64,000 nt of DNA, taken from NCBI RefSeq assembly GCF_902459535.1, contig NZ_LR699554.1:1860001-1924000 (forward strand), given 5' to 3'. This document shows, in pieces, positions 34,673 through 43,326 of the stretch. The stretch's first letter is position 1; the number at the start of each line of letters is the position of its first letter. This stretch comes from Paraburkholderia dioscoreae. GTDB lineage: Bacteria > Pseudomonadota > Gammaproteobacteria > Burkholderiales > Burkholderiaceae. The notes below the pieces were generated by a model. That model was not told where the DNA came from. It saw only the letters and a list, made by a program, of their open reading frames with translations, and did no database searches. Position numbers and translations under genes: made by a program.

Positions 34673-36850
34673 CTACTGCGGAGCCTGCTGTTTGAGCCGG
34701 AACTTGCCTTGATAGCGGATGGTCGGACGCAGCGATTGCGTCGCCGGCGCCGTCATCAGCAACTGACGCGCGAGCGGTACGGCCGCCGGACTCAGCGAAC
34801 CGATACTGGTAGCACGCGACGGGTCCGCCAGACCATTGTTCACCAGCAGCTTCGCCTCGAGTTGCAGACCGGTCAGCAACACCGGATCTTTCAGCGCATT
34901 GCCCTGCGCGAGCAACTGGCTCCACGCGGTGTTGCTGTAGTTGGTCACGTAGTAGTCGAGACCGCTCGGGTCGGCGAGCACCGCGGAACAACCGTTCAGA
35001 CGCACCTGGGTTTGCGTGTCCTTCAGCGCGACTGTTTTGCGCGAAGTCAGTCCGTCACCGTACGCGAGTGTCAGCGGAATGGTCCACTGCGTGCCCGGGT
35101 ACTGATTCTGGTTCGGAAACGGCGACTGTTTCAGCGAGACCACGGTCTGATTGGTGGTCAGATCGCATTGCGTATCGAGCGAAATCAGCGGTACGCCCGT
35201 TTGCCGCACGAAGCTGTCGCCTATCGCTACCATCGGCTGGCCGCTCGCCTTGGCCAGTTCGTCCCACAGGCGTTTCGGCGTACCGTTGCCGAGCGCATAG
35301 TCGGCGAGATACGACTGCAGGCCCTTGCGCATGACTTCTTCGCCGAGATAGTTCTCCAGCATCTTCAGCACGTGACCGCCCTTGTCGTATGTGAAGGCGC
35401 TCGCACTCAACACGAAGTCGTTCGACGCCCAGCCGTTGAAGTTCGGCTGCACCGGAAACGCAGTGGACTTCAGATCCGCATTGATCACGGCGTATTTGTT
35501 CTTCACGTCGTCGACCCAGCTGAAACGGTCCGGGAAGAAACGCACCTTGGTCTTGTTCTCGAAGAACGTCGCGAACGATTCGTTCAGCCAAACGTCGTCC
35601 CACCAGTCGAGCGTGACGAGGTCGCCGAACCATTGGTGCGCGGCTTCGTGCGTGAGCACCGTCACGCCGTAGTCCGACATGGTCGTGCCGGGCGGCGGCA
35701 AAATGTCGTCGGCGAATTCGAGAATCGCGCCCCAGTTCTCCATGCCGCCGAAGTTCAGGTCTTTCTGTTCCTTGAACGCGTCGTTCGCCGCAATCGTGTC
35801 GAACTTGGTGAGCGGCAACGGAATGCCGGTATAGCGATAGTAGTAATCGAGCGCCTGCTTGGTCTGCTGCATGGCCGGTTTGGCCCAGTCACGCATGCCG
35901 GGCGGCGTGAAGATGCGCAGATGCAAACCCTTGCCGTCGGGCAGCGGGCTCGAGAAGTCGTCTTCGAGAATGTCGAACTGGCCGCCGCCGAAGAACAGCA
36001 GATACGAAGGCATGGGCGGCGTCTTTTCGAACGACACCAGCTTGTAGCCCGCATCCACGTTCACCGCGGGTTTCTCCGCCGCGTTCGAGACGACGTTCCA
36101 GTTCTGCGGCACCTCCGCGCTCACCTCGTAGGTGGGCCGGAAAGCCGGCTCGTCCCAACCGGGGAACCATTGGCGCGCGAGGTTCGATTCGCCTTGCGTG
36201 AGAATCGCGCCGCTCGTCGTGCCGTCGGTCGATTTCAGATCGACGCGGAACACGCCTTCCGCCGCCGAGCAACCCGGATAGGGATCGTCGCCGCAACTGC
36301 CGCCGGTCTTCGCGACCGGATCGTCATAGGTCTTGAAGTTGATGATGCCGCTCCACTCCATGTGCAGCGAGTAGTTGCCTGCGGCGATCTGCCCGCTCAC
36401 CGGGCGCAGTTGATAGAAATCGCCGTCGTCCTGAGGCGTCACGATCAACGCAATGTTGCCCGGCTGAAGCGTGATCGTGCCGTTGGTGAACTTGATGCGG
36501 TGTCCGGCGATCGTGATCGCGTTGACCGCCTTCTGCACCTTGATCTGCACGTCGGCGCGGCCGTCGAACGAGGACAGCGCGGGGTTTGGCCGGAACCACA
36601 GCTTGTAGTTGATCGGGGTGACCGTGTCGGGCAATTCGACCGGCGGCACTGTCTTGTTGATCGACGTATCCGCAACCACTGGCGCAGAGGGCGGGGCCAA
36701 CGCCACCTCGGAAGCAGCCGGCGCGGCTGCGGGCGCCTGCCCGGATTTGCTCGTGAGGGAAGACGAGCCGTCGCTGCCGCCGCATCCCGCCAGAACCGCG
36801 ATTCCGGCTAGCGCGAGGCACTGCATCTGCAATCGGAAATTTATACGCAT
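34673..36850 (-). CDS. M1-family zinc aminopeptidase, lipoprotein
   Basis: A 725-residue metallopeptidase. A lipoprotein signal with C23 (GIAVLAGC) and a Ser/Ala/Pro-rich linker precede the M1 domains. The N-terminal beta domain spans about 70-270, the exopeptidase motif GGMEN is at 368-372, the zinc motif HEAAH at 401-405 with third ligand E424 (WLNESFATFF), and then a short C-terminal region. It should trim N-terminal residues of peptides in the envelope. It lacks a full ERAP1-type C-terminal domain, so it is shorter than eukaryotic relatives. GAGGA precedes the ATG. Confidence 0.93.
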   Translation of the reverse strand: MRINFRLQMQCLALAGIAVLAGCGGSDGSSSLTSKSGQAPAAAPAASEVALAPPSAPVVADTSINKTVPPVELPDTVTPINYKLWFRPNPALSSFDGRADVQIKVQKAVNAITIAGHRIKFTNGTITLQPGNIALIVTPQDDGDFYQLRPVSGQIAAGNYSLHMEWSGIINFKTYDDPVAKTGGSCGDDPYPGCSAAEGVFRVDLKSTDGTTSGAILTQGESNLARQWFPGWDEPAFRPTYEVSAEVPQNWNVVSNAAEKPAVNVDAGYKLVSFEKTPPMPSYLLFFGGGQFDILEDDFSSPLPDGKGLHLRIFTPPGMRDWAKPAMQQTKQALDYYYRYTGIPLPLTKFDTIAANDAFKEQKDLNFGGMENWGAILEFADDILPPPGTTMSDYGVTVLTHEAAHQWFGDLVTLDWWDDVWLNESFATFFENKTKVRFFPDRFSWVDDVKNKYAVINADLKSTAFPVQPNFNGWASNDFVLSASAFTYDKGGHVLKMLENYLGEEVMRKGLQSYLADYALGNGTPKRLWDELAKASGQPMVAIGDSFVRQTGVPLISLDTQCDLTTNQTVVSLKQSPFPNQNQYPGTQWTIPLTLAYGDGLTSRKTVALKDTQTQVRLNGCSAVLADPSGLDYYVTNYSNTAWSQLLAQGNALKDPVLLTGLQLEAKLLVNNGLADPSRATSIGSLSPAAVPLARQLLMTAPATQSLRPTIRYQGKFRLKQQAPQ

Positions 36851-37443
36851 AATTAATCCTCGACTGACAATATCGGCATTAAAGAAAGTGCGATGAGTGC
36901 TTCAGCTGGTTTTCTCTGTTTTTTAGAGAAAAAGGTCTCCCGCACTAGCACCGAATTGCTAGCGAGAATATATGGACGTGTTGGCGCCTCAGCACTTGGG
37001 GCTGATTTTAGAAATGCGATACACTTTTATTACAATGCTTTCATCAAACGGCCTTGGCCGTTGGCCTTGGCCGTTTTTTCCCGGCTTTGATGCGATCGCC
37101 TGACTGACCGGCAAAGCGGCGGCTTACTTGCGTCTCCGGGCAGGTGAAGAAAACCGCGATCAGTTTTTGACGACAGTGCGTAGCCTAGTTTGGCAAACGT
37201 TCCCGTGTCAACTTCCTTTCACAAACTTTCTTTTATTGGGCCATATGTATGCGATTCGAATGGCGCCGGTAATCGGATCGAGTCAATCCTCAATATCTCT
37301 CACCACTACGGGAAAGCTTATTTTTCTTTGCATTGGATTATGTTATGGCGCGTCGCGCAAGCGAATAACCTCGAACGAGGTTTTAATTTTAACTATCTGG
37401 AGAGTTCAAAGGATTTGGTGCGAGTAAATACGCAAGCGATCAG
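36851..37443. other. Low-GC intergenic island (593 bp)
   Basis: Clearly poorer in GC than all neighbours. It holds a terminator-like element on the plus strand (given separately) and an open frame of 85 codons at 37190-37447 (MANVPVSTSFHKLSF... to the stop). That frame has no visible Shine-Dalgarno and overlaps the stop of the aldo/keto reductase gene by four bases. I do not recognise it; the aromatic-rich second half could be a remnant of an outer-membrane beta-barrel. Probably horizontally acquired or decayed sequence. Confidence 0.45.
37046..37079 (+). terminator. Orphan intrinsic terminator-like hairpin
   Basis: Outer stem aaacggcc / ggccgttt (37046-37053 with 37069-37076), inner ggcc / ggcc stem, then T6 (37074-37079). 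It is oriented for rightward transcription, yet no supported gene ends before it; the gene to its left is transcribed leftward. It could end a small RNA starting in 36860-37030. Confidence 0.5.
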
Positions 37444-38433
37444 CTAGCCGTTCACCGCCGCGACGATTCGTGCGCACATCGCCTTGTCGGGTAATGGGCC
37501 GGAGCCGGCCCGGACATTGTCCGCCATGTACTGCGGACGCCCCGTGCCGGGAATCACCACCGTCACCGCCGGTTGCGCGAGCACGAACTTCAGAAGAATC
37601 TGCGCCCAACTCGCGCAGCCGATTTCCGCAGCCCACGCAGGCAGCGGCGTTTTACCGACGCGCGCAAGCAGCCCGCCGCCGCCGAAGGGCTGATTGATCA
37701 CGACGCCAATACCCAATTCCGCCGCGAGCGGCAAGATGCGCGCCTCGGCCGCGCGGTCGTCGGCTGCGTAGTTGATCTGCACGAAGTCGGGCTTTGCGCT
37801 GCGCATGACAGCCGCGACGTCGTCGAATGCACTCGACGTGTAGTGCGTAATGCCGATATAGCGAATCCGGCCGCGTGCTTTCCAGTCGCGCAGTGTGGTG
37901 AGTTGCGTGCGCCAGTCGAGCAGATTATGCACCTGCATCAGGTCGATGCGCGGTTGCTGAAAGCGGCGCAGCGATTCTTCCATCTGCGCGATGCCCGCCT
38001 CGCGTCCTTCGGTCCAGACTTTGGTGGCGACGAAGGCTTTCCTGTGCGCGTCGAGTTGCGTGAGCAACGCACCGGCGACCGCTTCCGACGACCCGTACAT
38101 CGGCGACGAATCGATAACCGAACCGCCGGCTTCGAACAGGATGCGCAGAACTTCGGCGAGTTGCGCGCGCGCGGCGGGATCGTCGCCGACGTCGAAGGTG
38201 CGCCACGTACCGCAGCCGACCACAGGCAGCCGCTCGCCGGTAGCGGGAATCACGCGTTGCGCCATGCGCGGCAGCGGCGTGGCGGATTCGGTTTGTGATA
38301 GACCCGGCGTTTGAGACGGTGCCAGCCGCGGAAAGGCGAGCGAGGCCGACAGGCCGATGGCGGTGCCGCCTGTTGTGCGAAGAAAGCGGCGTCGGCCGGA
38401 AAGCTTTACAGCGTTTTTCGACGAAAATGCCAT
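37444..38433 (-). CDS. Tat-signal aldo/keto reductase
   Basis: A 329-residue aldo/keto reductase. The N-terminus contains LSGRRRFLRTTGGTAIGLSA, a twin-arginine signal, then the TIM-barrel with catalytic Asp and Tyr (VIDSSPMYGSSEAV), Lys (FVATKVWTEG) and His (LMQVHNLLDW). The C-terminal cofactor region AVTVVIPGTGRPQYMADN is present. Export is unusual for an NADPH enzyme, since the cofactor must be loaded before Tat transport. The start at 38433 has GGGGG ahead. The HAD hydrolase gene lies just upstream on the same strand (33-base gap). Confidence 0.88.
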   Translation of the reverse strand: MAFSSKNAVKLSGRRRFLRTTGGTAIGLSASLAFPRLAPSQTPGLSQTESATPLPRMAQRVIPATGERLPVVGCGTWRTFDVGDDPAARAQLAEVLRILFEAGGSVIDSSPMYGSSEAVAGALLTQLDAHRKAFVATKVWTEGREAGIAQMEESLRRFQQPRIDLMQVHNLLDWRTQLTTLRDWKARGRIRYIGITHYTSSAFDDVAAVMRSAKPDFVQINYAADDRAAEARILPLAAELGIGVVINQPFGGGGLLARVGKTPLPAWAAEIGCASWAQILLKFVLAQPAVTVVIPGTGRPQYMADNVRAGSGPLPDKAMCARIVAAVNG

Positions 38434-38466
38434 GACGTACCCCCATTTCGCGCGCACTGGATCGCA

Positions 38467-39081
38467 CTAGATCAATCCGCGAGATTGCAATTCGTGCGAC
38501 AAAGCGTCGACACTGACAAACCTGTGCGCTTGCAGCCCTGCATCGATTGCACCACTCACATTGGCGGCCGTGTCGTCGACGAAAAGCGTTTCGGCCGCAG
38601 GCACTCCGAGTTGTTCCAGGCAGCGCAGATAAGTCTGCGCAGCGGGCTTCGCGGCACCGTATGACGCCGATGAGTAAACATGCGAGCCGAACAGCCGCGC
38701 GACAGGCGGATTCAGATAACCGATGTGATCGGTGAACAACCGGCAATTGTTCGTCAGCACCGCAATACGGTGGCGCCCGGCGACCCTGGCGGCAAGCGCG
38801 AGCGCTTCCCCGTTCGGCGTAATCGAAGCGTGACGGGCAGCCAGCCAGTCGTCGCGGCTGATCGGCGCGTTCAACAGAATGCCTAGCTCGTGCAGATATT
38901 CGTCGTCGCTGATCTGGCCGGCATCCGCGCGCGCTTCGAGACCCGATCCCCAGATTGCATGACGCACGGTTTCCGGCGCGCAACCCGTGAGCGCGGCCAA
39001 ACGCCCGGTCCGCACGGCGCGGTCGTAGTGGGACAGAACACCTTCCATGTCGAACAGAACCAGCGTGATGGATGCAGTCAT
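38467..39081 (-). CDS. HAD-superfamily hydrolase
   Basis: A 204-residue HAD-IA protein. Motif I is FDMEGVLSHYDR (nucleophile D followed by E where D is usual), motif II LTNN, motif III Lys in GAAKPAAQTY, motif IV LFVDDTAANV. The replaced acid/base Asp may lower phosphatase activity or change specificity. A small helical cap lies between motifs I and II. It is the first gene of a pair with the Tat aldo/keto reductase. Substrate unknown. Confidence 0.88.
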   Translation of the reverse strand: MTASITLVLFDMEGVLSHYDRAVRTGRLAALTGCAPETVRHAIWGSGLEARADAGQISDDEYLHELGILLNAPISRDDWLAARHASITPNGEALALAARVAGRHRIAVLTNNCRLFTDHIGYLNPPVARLFGSHVYSSASYGAAKPAAQTYLRCLEQLGVPAAETLFVDDTAANVSGAIDAGLQAHRFVSVDALSHELQSRGLI

Positions 39082-39307
39082 GCTGTCGACCTCGCATCAG
39101 GAGCTTTCAGGAATGGGGAAAACCACATCGCACGATGGCGTCGCACGGTCGCCTGTTTCTATTGTGCCTCGACAAAACCGCGCTTGCGTGCAATGAGCGG
39201 CGGCGGCTACATGCCGATCAAAAAACTTTCCCGCCAAAGGAATAAAACCACGACGCCACGCGTTCAATAGGCGCATTGACCATCGTGCATGACAGAGAGG
39301 TGCGGCC

Positions 39308-40393
39308 ATGAAATCTGTGCTTAAGGCATTGGGCGCCGTCGCGGGCGGCGCGGCGTTGGTGAGTTTCGTCGCGGCGTGTGGCGGTTCCAATTCGGTGAGT
39401 CTGCAATCGTACACGTCGACGGCGCTCGTATCGGACGGCGCCGTCGCCGCGGCGCACACTGACCCTAACCTGAAAAACGCGTGGGGCGTTGCGTTCAATC
39501 CGAAAGGCTTCGTCTGGGTGGCGGACAACGCCACTTCGCTCGCGACGCTCTACGACGGCAACGGCACACCACAGTCTTTGGTGGTCAGTATTCCGAATGG
39601 AACCAATGGCCCCGCGAATCCGACCGGCATTGTGTTCAACGGCACGACGGACTTTGTCGTGACGCAAGGCGGAAAGTCCGGCGTGGGCGCATTCATCTTT
39701 GCCGGCGAAGGCGGCACGATCACCGCGTGGGCGCCGGCGGTCGGCCCCACTAACGCATTCGTCGTATTCGACAGCGGCAGCAGCGGCGCGGTCTACAAAG
39801 GACTCGCGCTGGCCAGCAACGGCGGCGCCAACTTCCTCTACGCCACGGACTTTCACAACAACAGAGTCGACGTATTCGACACGAGCTTCGCGAAGGTCGC
39901 GACGCCGGGCAAGTTTCAGGATGCGTCGATGCCGGCAGGCTTCGCGCCGTTCGGCATTCAGGCGATCGGCGCGAAGCTTTTCGTGACCTACGCGAAGCAG
40001 GACGCGGCGGCGCACGACAACGTCGACGGCGCCGGCCTCGGCTTCGTCGATATCTTCGATACGGCGGGCAACCTGTTGCAGCGTTTTGCTTCGGCGGGTG
40101 CGCTGAATGCGCCTTGGGGTGTCACGCAGGCGCCGGCCAATTTTGGCCGGTTCAGCGGCGACGTGCTAGTGGGCAACTTCGGTGACGGCACGATCAACGC
40201 TTTCAATCCGGCAAGCGGCCAGTTTCTCGGCGCGATCAATCTGCCTGACGGCTCGGCGTTCGTCCAGCACGGTTTGTGGGGCATCGCGTTCGGTAACGGG
40301 CTCAGCAATCAGCCGGTCAATACGCTGTTTTTCGCCGCCGGGCCGAATGACGAAGCGAACGGAGCCTATGGACGCATCGACGTGAAAATGTGA
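39308..40393 (+). CDS. TIGR03118-type beta-propeller lipoprotein
   Basis: A 361-residue envelope protein. The signal MKSVLKALGAVAGGAALV ends at a lipobox-like FVAAC. The mature part shows repeated beta-propeller blades (NAWGVAFNPKGFVWVADN; NFLYATDFHNNRVDVFDTSF; RFSGDVLVGNFGDGTINAFN) and the tail GAYGRIDVKM. These agree with the family catalogued as TIGR03118, whose role is unknown. AGAGAGG before the ATG supports the start. Confidence 0.85.
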   Translation: MKSVLKALGAVAGGAALVSFVAACGGSNSVSLQSYTSTALVSDGAVAAAHTDPNLKNAWGVAFNPKGFVWVADNATSLATLYDGNGTPQSLVVSIPNGTNGPANPTGIVFNGTTDFVVTQGGKSGVGAFIFAGEGGTITAWAPAVGPTNAFVVFDSGSSGAVYKGLALASNGGANFLYATDFHNNRVDVFDTSFAKVATPGKFQDASMPAGFAPFGIQAIGAKLFVTYAKQDAAAHDNVDGAGLGFVDIFDTAGNLLQRFASAGALNAPWGVTQAPANFGRFSGDVLVGNFGDGTINAFNPASGQFLGAINLPDGSAFVQHGLWGIAFGNGLSNQPVNTLFFAAGPNDEANGAYGRIDVKM

Positions 40394-40438
40394 CGAGCGG
40401 CGCAAGCGTTCGCCGCGACGCATACGTGACGCGCGCGG

Positions 40439-41413
40439 TCAGCTCTTCACGCCGCGCAGCGCATACGCGGACAGCGTGGCGAGCCGCTCCACGCTCAGCA
40501 TCCTCGCGACTCGCTTCACCGCGTGACGCACGCGGCCACGCAGATGCGCCGTGCGCATGTGGCGCCAGAAACGGTCCGGCGCGAAATCGTCGAAACGCGC
40601 TTCTTTTTCGAGCAGTGCCTTGCCGCCCGGCAAATGGACGAACGAACAGCAGCGAAACCACCGCAGGTCGCGATAGTTGTTGCCGGGCCAATGACGGCCT
40701 ATGGCCTGGTACGCGCCGACTTCGATCAGCACCTGCCCTTCGTCGCTGAGTGCATTGAGCGCGGCCGAAATGAACGCTTCGTCGCCGTGATGCCGCAGGC
40801 GCGCGCTTTCGCTGAGATAGCGCGCATAACTGGCCCGAGCACGCGGCACGAGCCGTCGCAGCGAGGCGGGCGTCGCGAGCAGAAACTCGCCGCCATACCA
40901 GCGAGGATTCCTGAGTCGCCGGTCCGCGACGATTTCCAGATCCGCGACCACGCGTTCGCTGCCATATGCCGGAAAGACCTGATCCGAAATATCGAATACG
41001 CCGAGACCCGCTTGCGCGCATCGCTCGATCAGGTCGTGGTCGAGCGGAAGCAGCGCCACCACGTCGGCATCGAGCAACAGCATCATCGTGTCGGCCGGCA
41101 GGGTCTCCGCCACCTGGTCCATCAGGTCGAGCTTGAAATGCGCGGCGTAAAACGGCGTGTTCTTCGGCAGTTCGATCGTCGCGGCGAGTGTCGCCACTGC
41201 CGGCCGGTTTGCTGTCGGCATGCTTTCAAGCCGACGCGCGACGAGGGCCGGCGCGTTCGTCATGATGGTCAATGTCGGCATGCCCACGCGCCGCAAGCTG
41301 TTATTCAGGCAGATAGCCTGACTCACGTACGAGAGAGGATCGCGATTCGTCGAGTTGGGCCCCGGCTTCGCATCGACATCCACATAAACAAGAGTGCAAG
41401 GAAAAAGATTCAC
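40439..41413 (-). CDS. Putative nucleotide-sugar-type glycosyltransferase, uncharacterised
   Basis: A protein of about 324 residues without signal or membrane helix. MMLLLDADVVALLPLD carries a DxD pair (D115/D117), preceded by FYAAHFKLDLM and followed by NPRWYGGEFLLATP. Together these resemble GT8-like transferases that bind a metal-nucleotide sugar through DxD. The C-terminal 40 residues are basic. I chose the GTG at 41413, which has AGGAG four bases upstream, over a GTG at 41428. The acceptor is unknown and no other polysaccharide gene is nearby. Confidence 0.6.
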   Translation of the reverse strand: MNLFPCTLVYVDVDAKPGPNSTNRDPLSYVSQAICLNNSLRRVGMPTLTIMTNAPALVARRLESMPTANRPAVATLAATIELPKNTPFYAAHFKLDLMDQVAETLPADTMMLLLDADVVALLPLDHDLIERCAQAGLGVFDISDQVFPAYGSERVVADLEIVADRRLRNPRWYGGEFLLATPASLRRLVPRARASYARYLSESARLRHHGDEAFISAALNALSDEGQVLIEVGAYQAIGRHWPGNNYRDLRWFRCCSFVHLPGGKALLEKEARFDDFAPDRFWRHMRTAHLRGRVRHAVKRVARMLSVERLATLSAYALRGVKS

Positions 41414-41819
41414 ATCGCTCCTCACCACGCGTGAGCGACAGATCGCCTTTCAGCATGCTGTCGTTACTGTCGGAGGTTGGTTCACGTGTTCTAACTGGGG
41501 GCAAAGAAGCCCCCGCAAGGTGCGCAGTATTGGGAACCGCGGTTCGTGCCATCACGGTGTCACAGTCGAACTGCGGTACGCTGATCTGCGGCGATGGAGT
41601 CGGATGAACCGGGGCGCAGATATCACGTTCGGTCTATCGTTTCACGTCCTTGCATTGCCTTTCCGCCAAAACGCAGAGAGACATGACGCGGATCGCGTCG
41701 AACTTCAGGTGGGACTCCGGCTTCGCGCAATAATTGCGGGTGCTTATGAGCGCTCGTGAATAACTTACTCGTCAGCGAATTCGTGACGCCTTTCCGATTC
41801 GGTCGCGGTCGAACTAACG
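41414..41819. other. Intergenic, about 400 bp
   Basis: Between the glycosyltransferase-like gene start and the epoxide hydrolase stop. A small hairpin gggggc / gccccc (41497-41514, loop aaagaa) is present without a T-run. No open frame has a start signal or recognisable product. Confidence 0.35.
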
Positions 41820-42977
41820 TTACTGCTGCCGCATCGGCCGGAAGAACCGGCGAATGTCGGCGGCGAGCAAATCGGGCTTTTCCATCGCCGCGAAATGTCC
41901 GCCGCGCGGCATGTCGGTCCATTGCACGACATTGAAAGTTCTTTCGAGCCAACTGCGCGGCGGATGATTGATCTCCCTCGGAAAGTGCGCAAAGCCAACG
42001 GGCGGCACGACGCGTTGTCCTTCGGCGAAGCGCATGGGCTGCAAGCGGTTTTCCCAATACATCTGGATTGCCGGGCCGATACACTGGGTGTGCCAGTAGA
42101 GCGAAATGTTGGTGAGCAGGTCGTCTTTCGAAAACACGCGCTCGACCTCGCCCTCGCAATCGCTCCATGCGCGAAACTTCTCGCCGATCCATGCCGCCAG
42201 TCCCACCGGCGAATCGTTGAGCGAGGCCGCCAGCGTTAGCGGTTTGGTGGCGTGCATGTGCGCATAGCCGCCTTCGAGCACGGCCCATTCGTTTTTTTCG
42301 CGCAGGAATTTTTCCTCGGCGGGCGTGAGCGGTTTCTGCGCCGCGCCGATGGCCGGCTCATACGAACTCGGCAGGAAGTTGAGATGAATGCCGTCCACCG
42401 CTTGCGGATGCCGTGTCGCGAGCGCGATCGACACCCCCGCGCCGAGATCGCCGCCTTGAGCGCCGAAGCGCTCGTAGCCGAGGCCGCGCATCAGCGGCGC
42501 CCACCGGTCCGCCACCTGAAATGCGGACATGCCGGCTTGCGCGGGCGCCTGCGAAAACGCGAAGCCGGGCAGCGAAGGCACGACGACATGGAAGGCGTCA
42601 ACGGAATCGCCACCGAAGGCGGCCGGGTCGCACAATCGGTCGAGCAACGCGTGGAACTCGAAAAACGATCCGGGCCAGCCGTGCGTGATCACCAGCGGAT
42701 AGGGCGCCGGACCCACGCCGCGCCGATGGACGAAATGCACGCGCTGCCCGTCTACGTCGGCGAGAAATTGCGGCTGCCGGTTCAGGCCGCGCTCGGCCGC
42801 GCGCCAGTCGAAACGCTCTGCCCAATACGCGGCCAGTTCGCGCAGCCACGCGGCATCGACGCCCTGCTGCCAGGCTGGCGACGGCGTCGCCGGTGCCCAG
42901 CGGGTCGCGCGAATACGCCGGCGAAGATCGTCGATGTCATGATCGGCAATTGCGATCTGAAACGGTTCTATGTGCAT
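41820..42977 (-). CDS. Epoxide hydrolase (EHN-type alpha/beta hydrolase)
   Basis: A 385-residue enzyme of the microsomal-like epoxide hydrolase group. The N-terminal EHN domain (about 1-105, PFQIAIADHDIDDLRRRI) precedes the alpha/beta core with oxyanion-hole HGWPGSFFEF, nucleophile Asp in GGDLGAGVS and the catalytic His in PRGGHFAAME. It should open epoxides to diols through an ester intermediate. Length is normal. It fits the detoxification theme of nearby oxidoreductase genes, but is not in an operon with them. Confidence 0.92.
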   Translation of the reverse strand: MHIEPFQIAIADHDIDDLRRRIRATRWAPATPSPAWQQGVDAAWLRELAAYWAERFDWRAAERGLNRQPQFLADVDGQRVHFVHRRGVGPAPYPLVITHGWPGSFFEFHALLDRLCDPAAFGGDSVDAFHVVVPSLPGFAFSQAPAQAGMSAFQVADRWAPLMRGLGYERFGAQGGDLGAGVSIALATRHPQAVDGIHLNFLPSSYEPAIGAAQKPLTPAEEKFLREKNEWAVLEGGYAHMHATKPLTLAASLNDSPVGLAAWIGEKFRAWSDCEGEVERVFSKDDLLTNISLYWHTQCIGPAIQMYWENRLQPMRFAEGQRVVPPVGFAHFPREINHPPRSWLERTFNVVQWTDMPRGGHFAAMEKPDLLAADIRRFFRPMRQQ

Positions 42978-43326
42978 GGCGGCTCGTCCGGCATAACGGG
43001 ATGGCTAACGGGTGTGCCTCGCTCGACAGCGGCTTGCGCACGCCGCTCGGTCAGGTCACTGAGTCAGGCTGCTGGGGGAAGCCGCTGATTCTGCCCACTG
43101 ATTCTGCCCACTGAGTCAGGTCGCTGAGTCAGGTCGCTGAGTCAGCCCACTGAGTCAGCCCACTTGATTCAGCCCGCTGAATCCGGCTCCAGATCAGGCC
43201 ACTGGGCCAGCGAGCAGGCGCAGGCCAATCTGCATGGTACACAACGGGGCAATTTCTGTTTTGCCTCCAGGAGACTGCCATGCCTGGAGCGCTTGCCGGC
43301 ATGGCAGCCGAAACAACCAGCCTCGC
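42978..43326. other. Intergenic holding tandem repeats
   Basis: 349 bases between the epoxide hydrolase start and the stop of the DMT transporter; both are leftward. The middle is a 13-bp tandem repeat described separately. The rest shows no gene or terminator. Confidence 0.45.
43057..43187. repeat. 13-bp degenerate tandem repeat
   Basis: From 43083 to 43187 the sequence is eight head-to-tail units of 13 bases (one of 14) with consensus c(a/g)ctga(g/t)tc(a/t)g(c/g)(c/t). An additional unit lies at 43057-43069 after a gap. Neighbouring units differ in pairs (two ending tctgcc, two ending caggt, two ending cagcc), suggesting growth by block duplication and slippage. It does not encode protein. 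Confidence 0.85.

Noticed and set aside
34655..36811. 718-codon open frame on the plus strand opposite the M1 peptidase
   Set aside because: Arg/His-rich translation with no domain, no ribosome site, and antisense to a protein with full zinc and GxMEN motifs; an effect of high GC at third positions.
37190..37447. 85-codon plus-strand frame as a confident gene
   Set aside because: No Shine-Dalgarno, low-GC surroundings and overlap with the opposite gene's stop; kept only as part of the island finding.
43083..43187. CRISPR array
   Set aside because: Units are 13 bases and contiguous, with no spacers and no cas genes; it is a simple tandem repeat.
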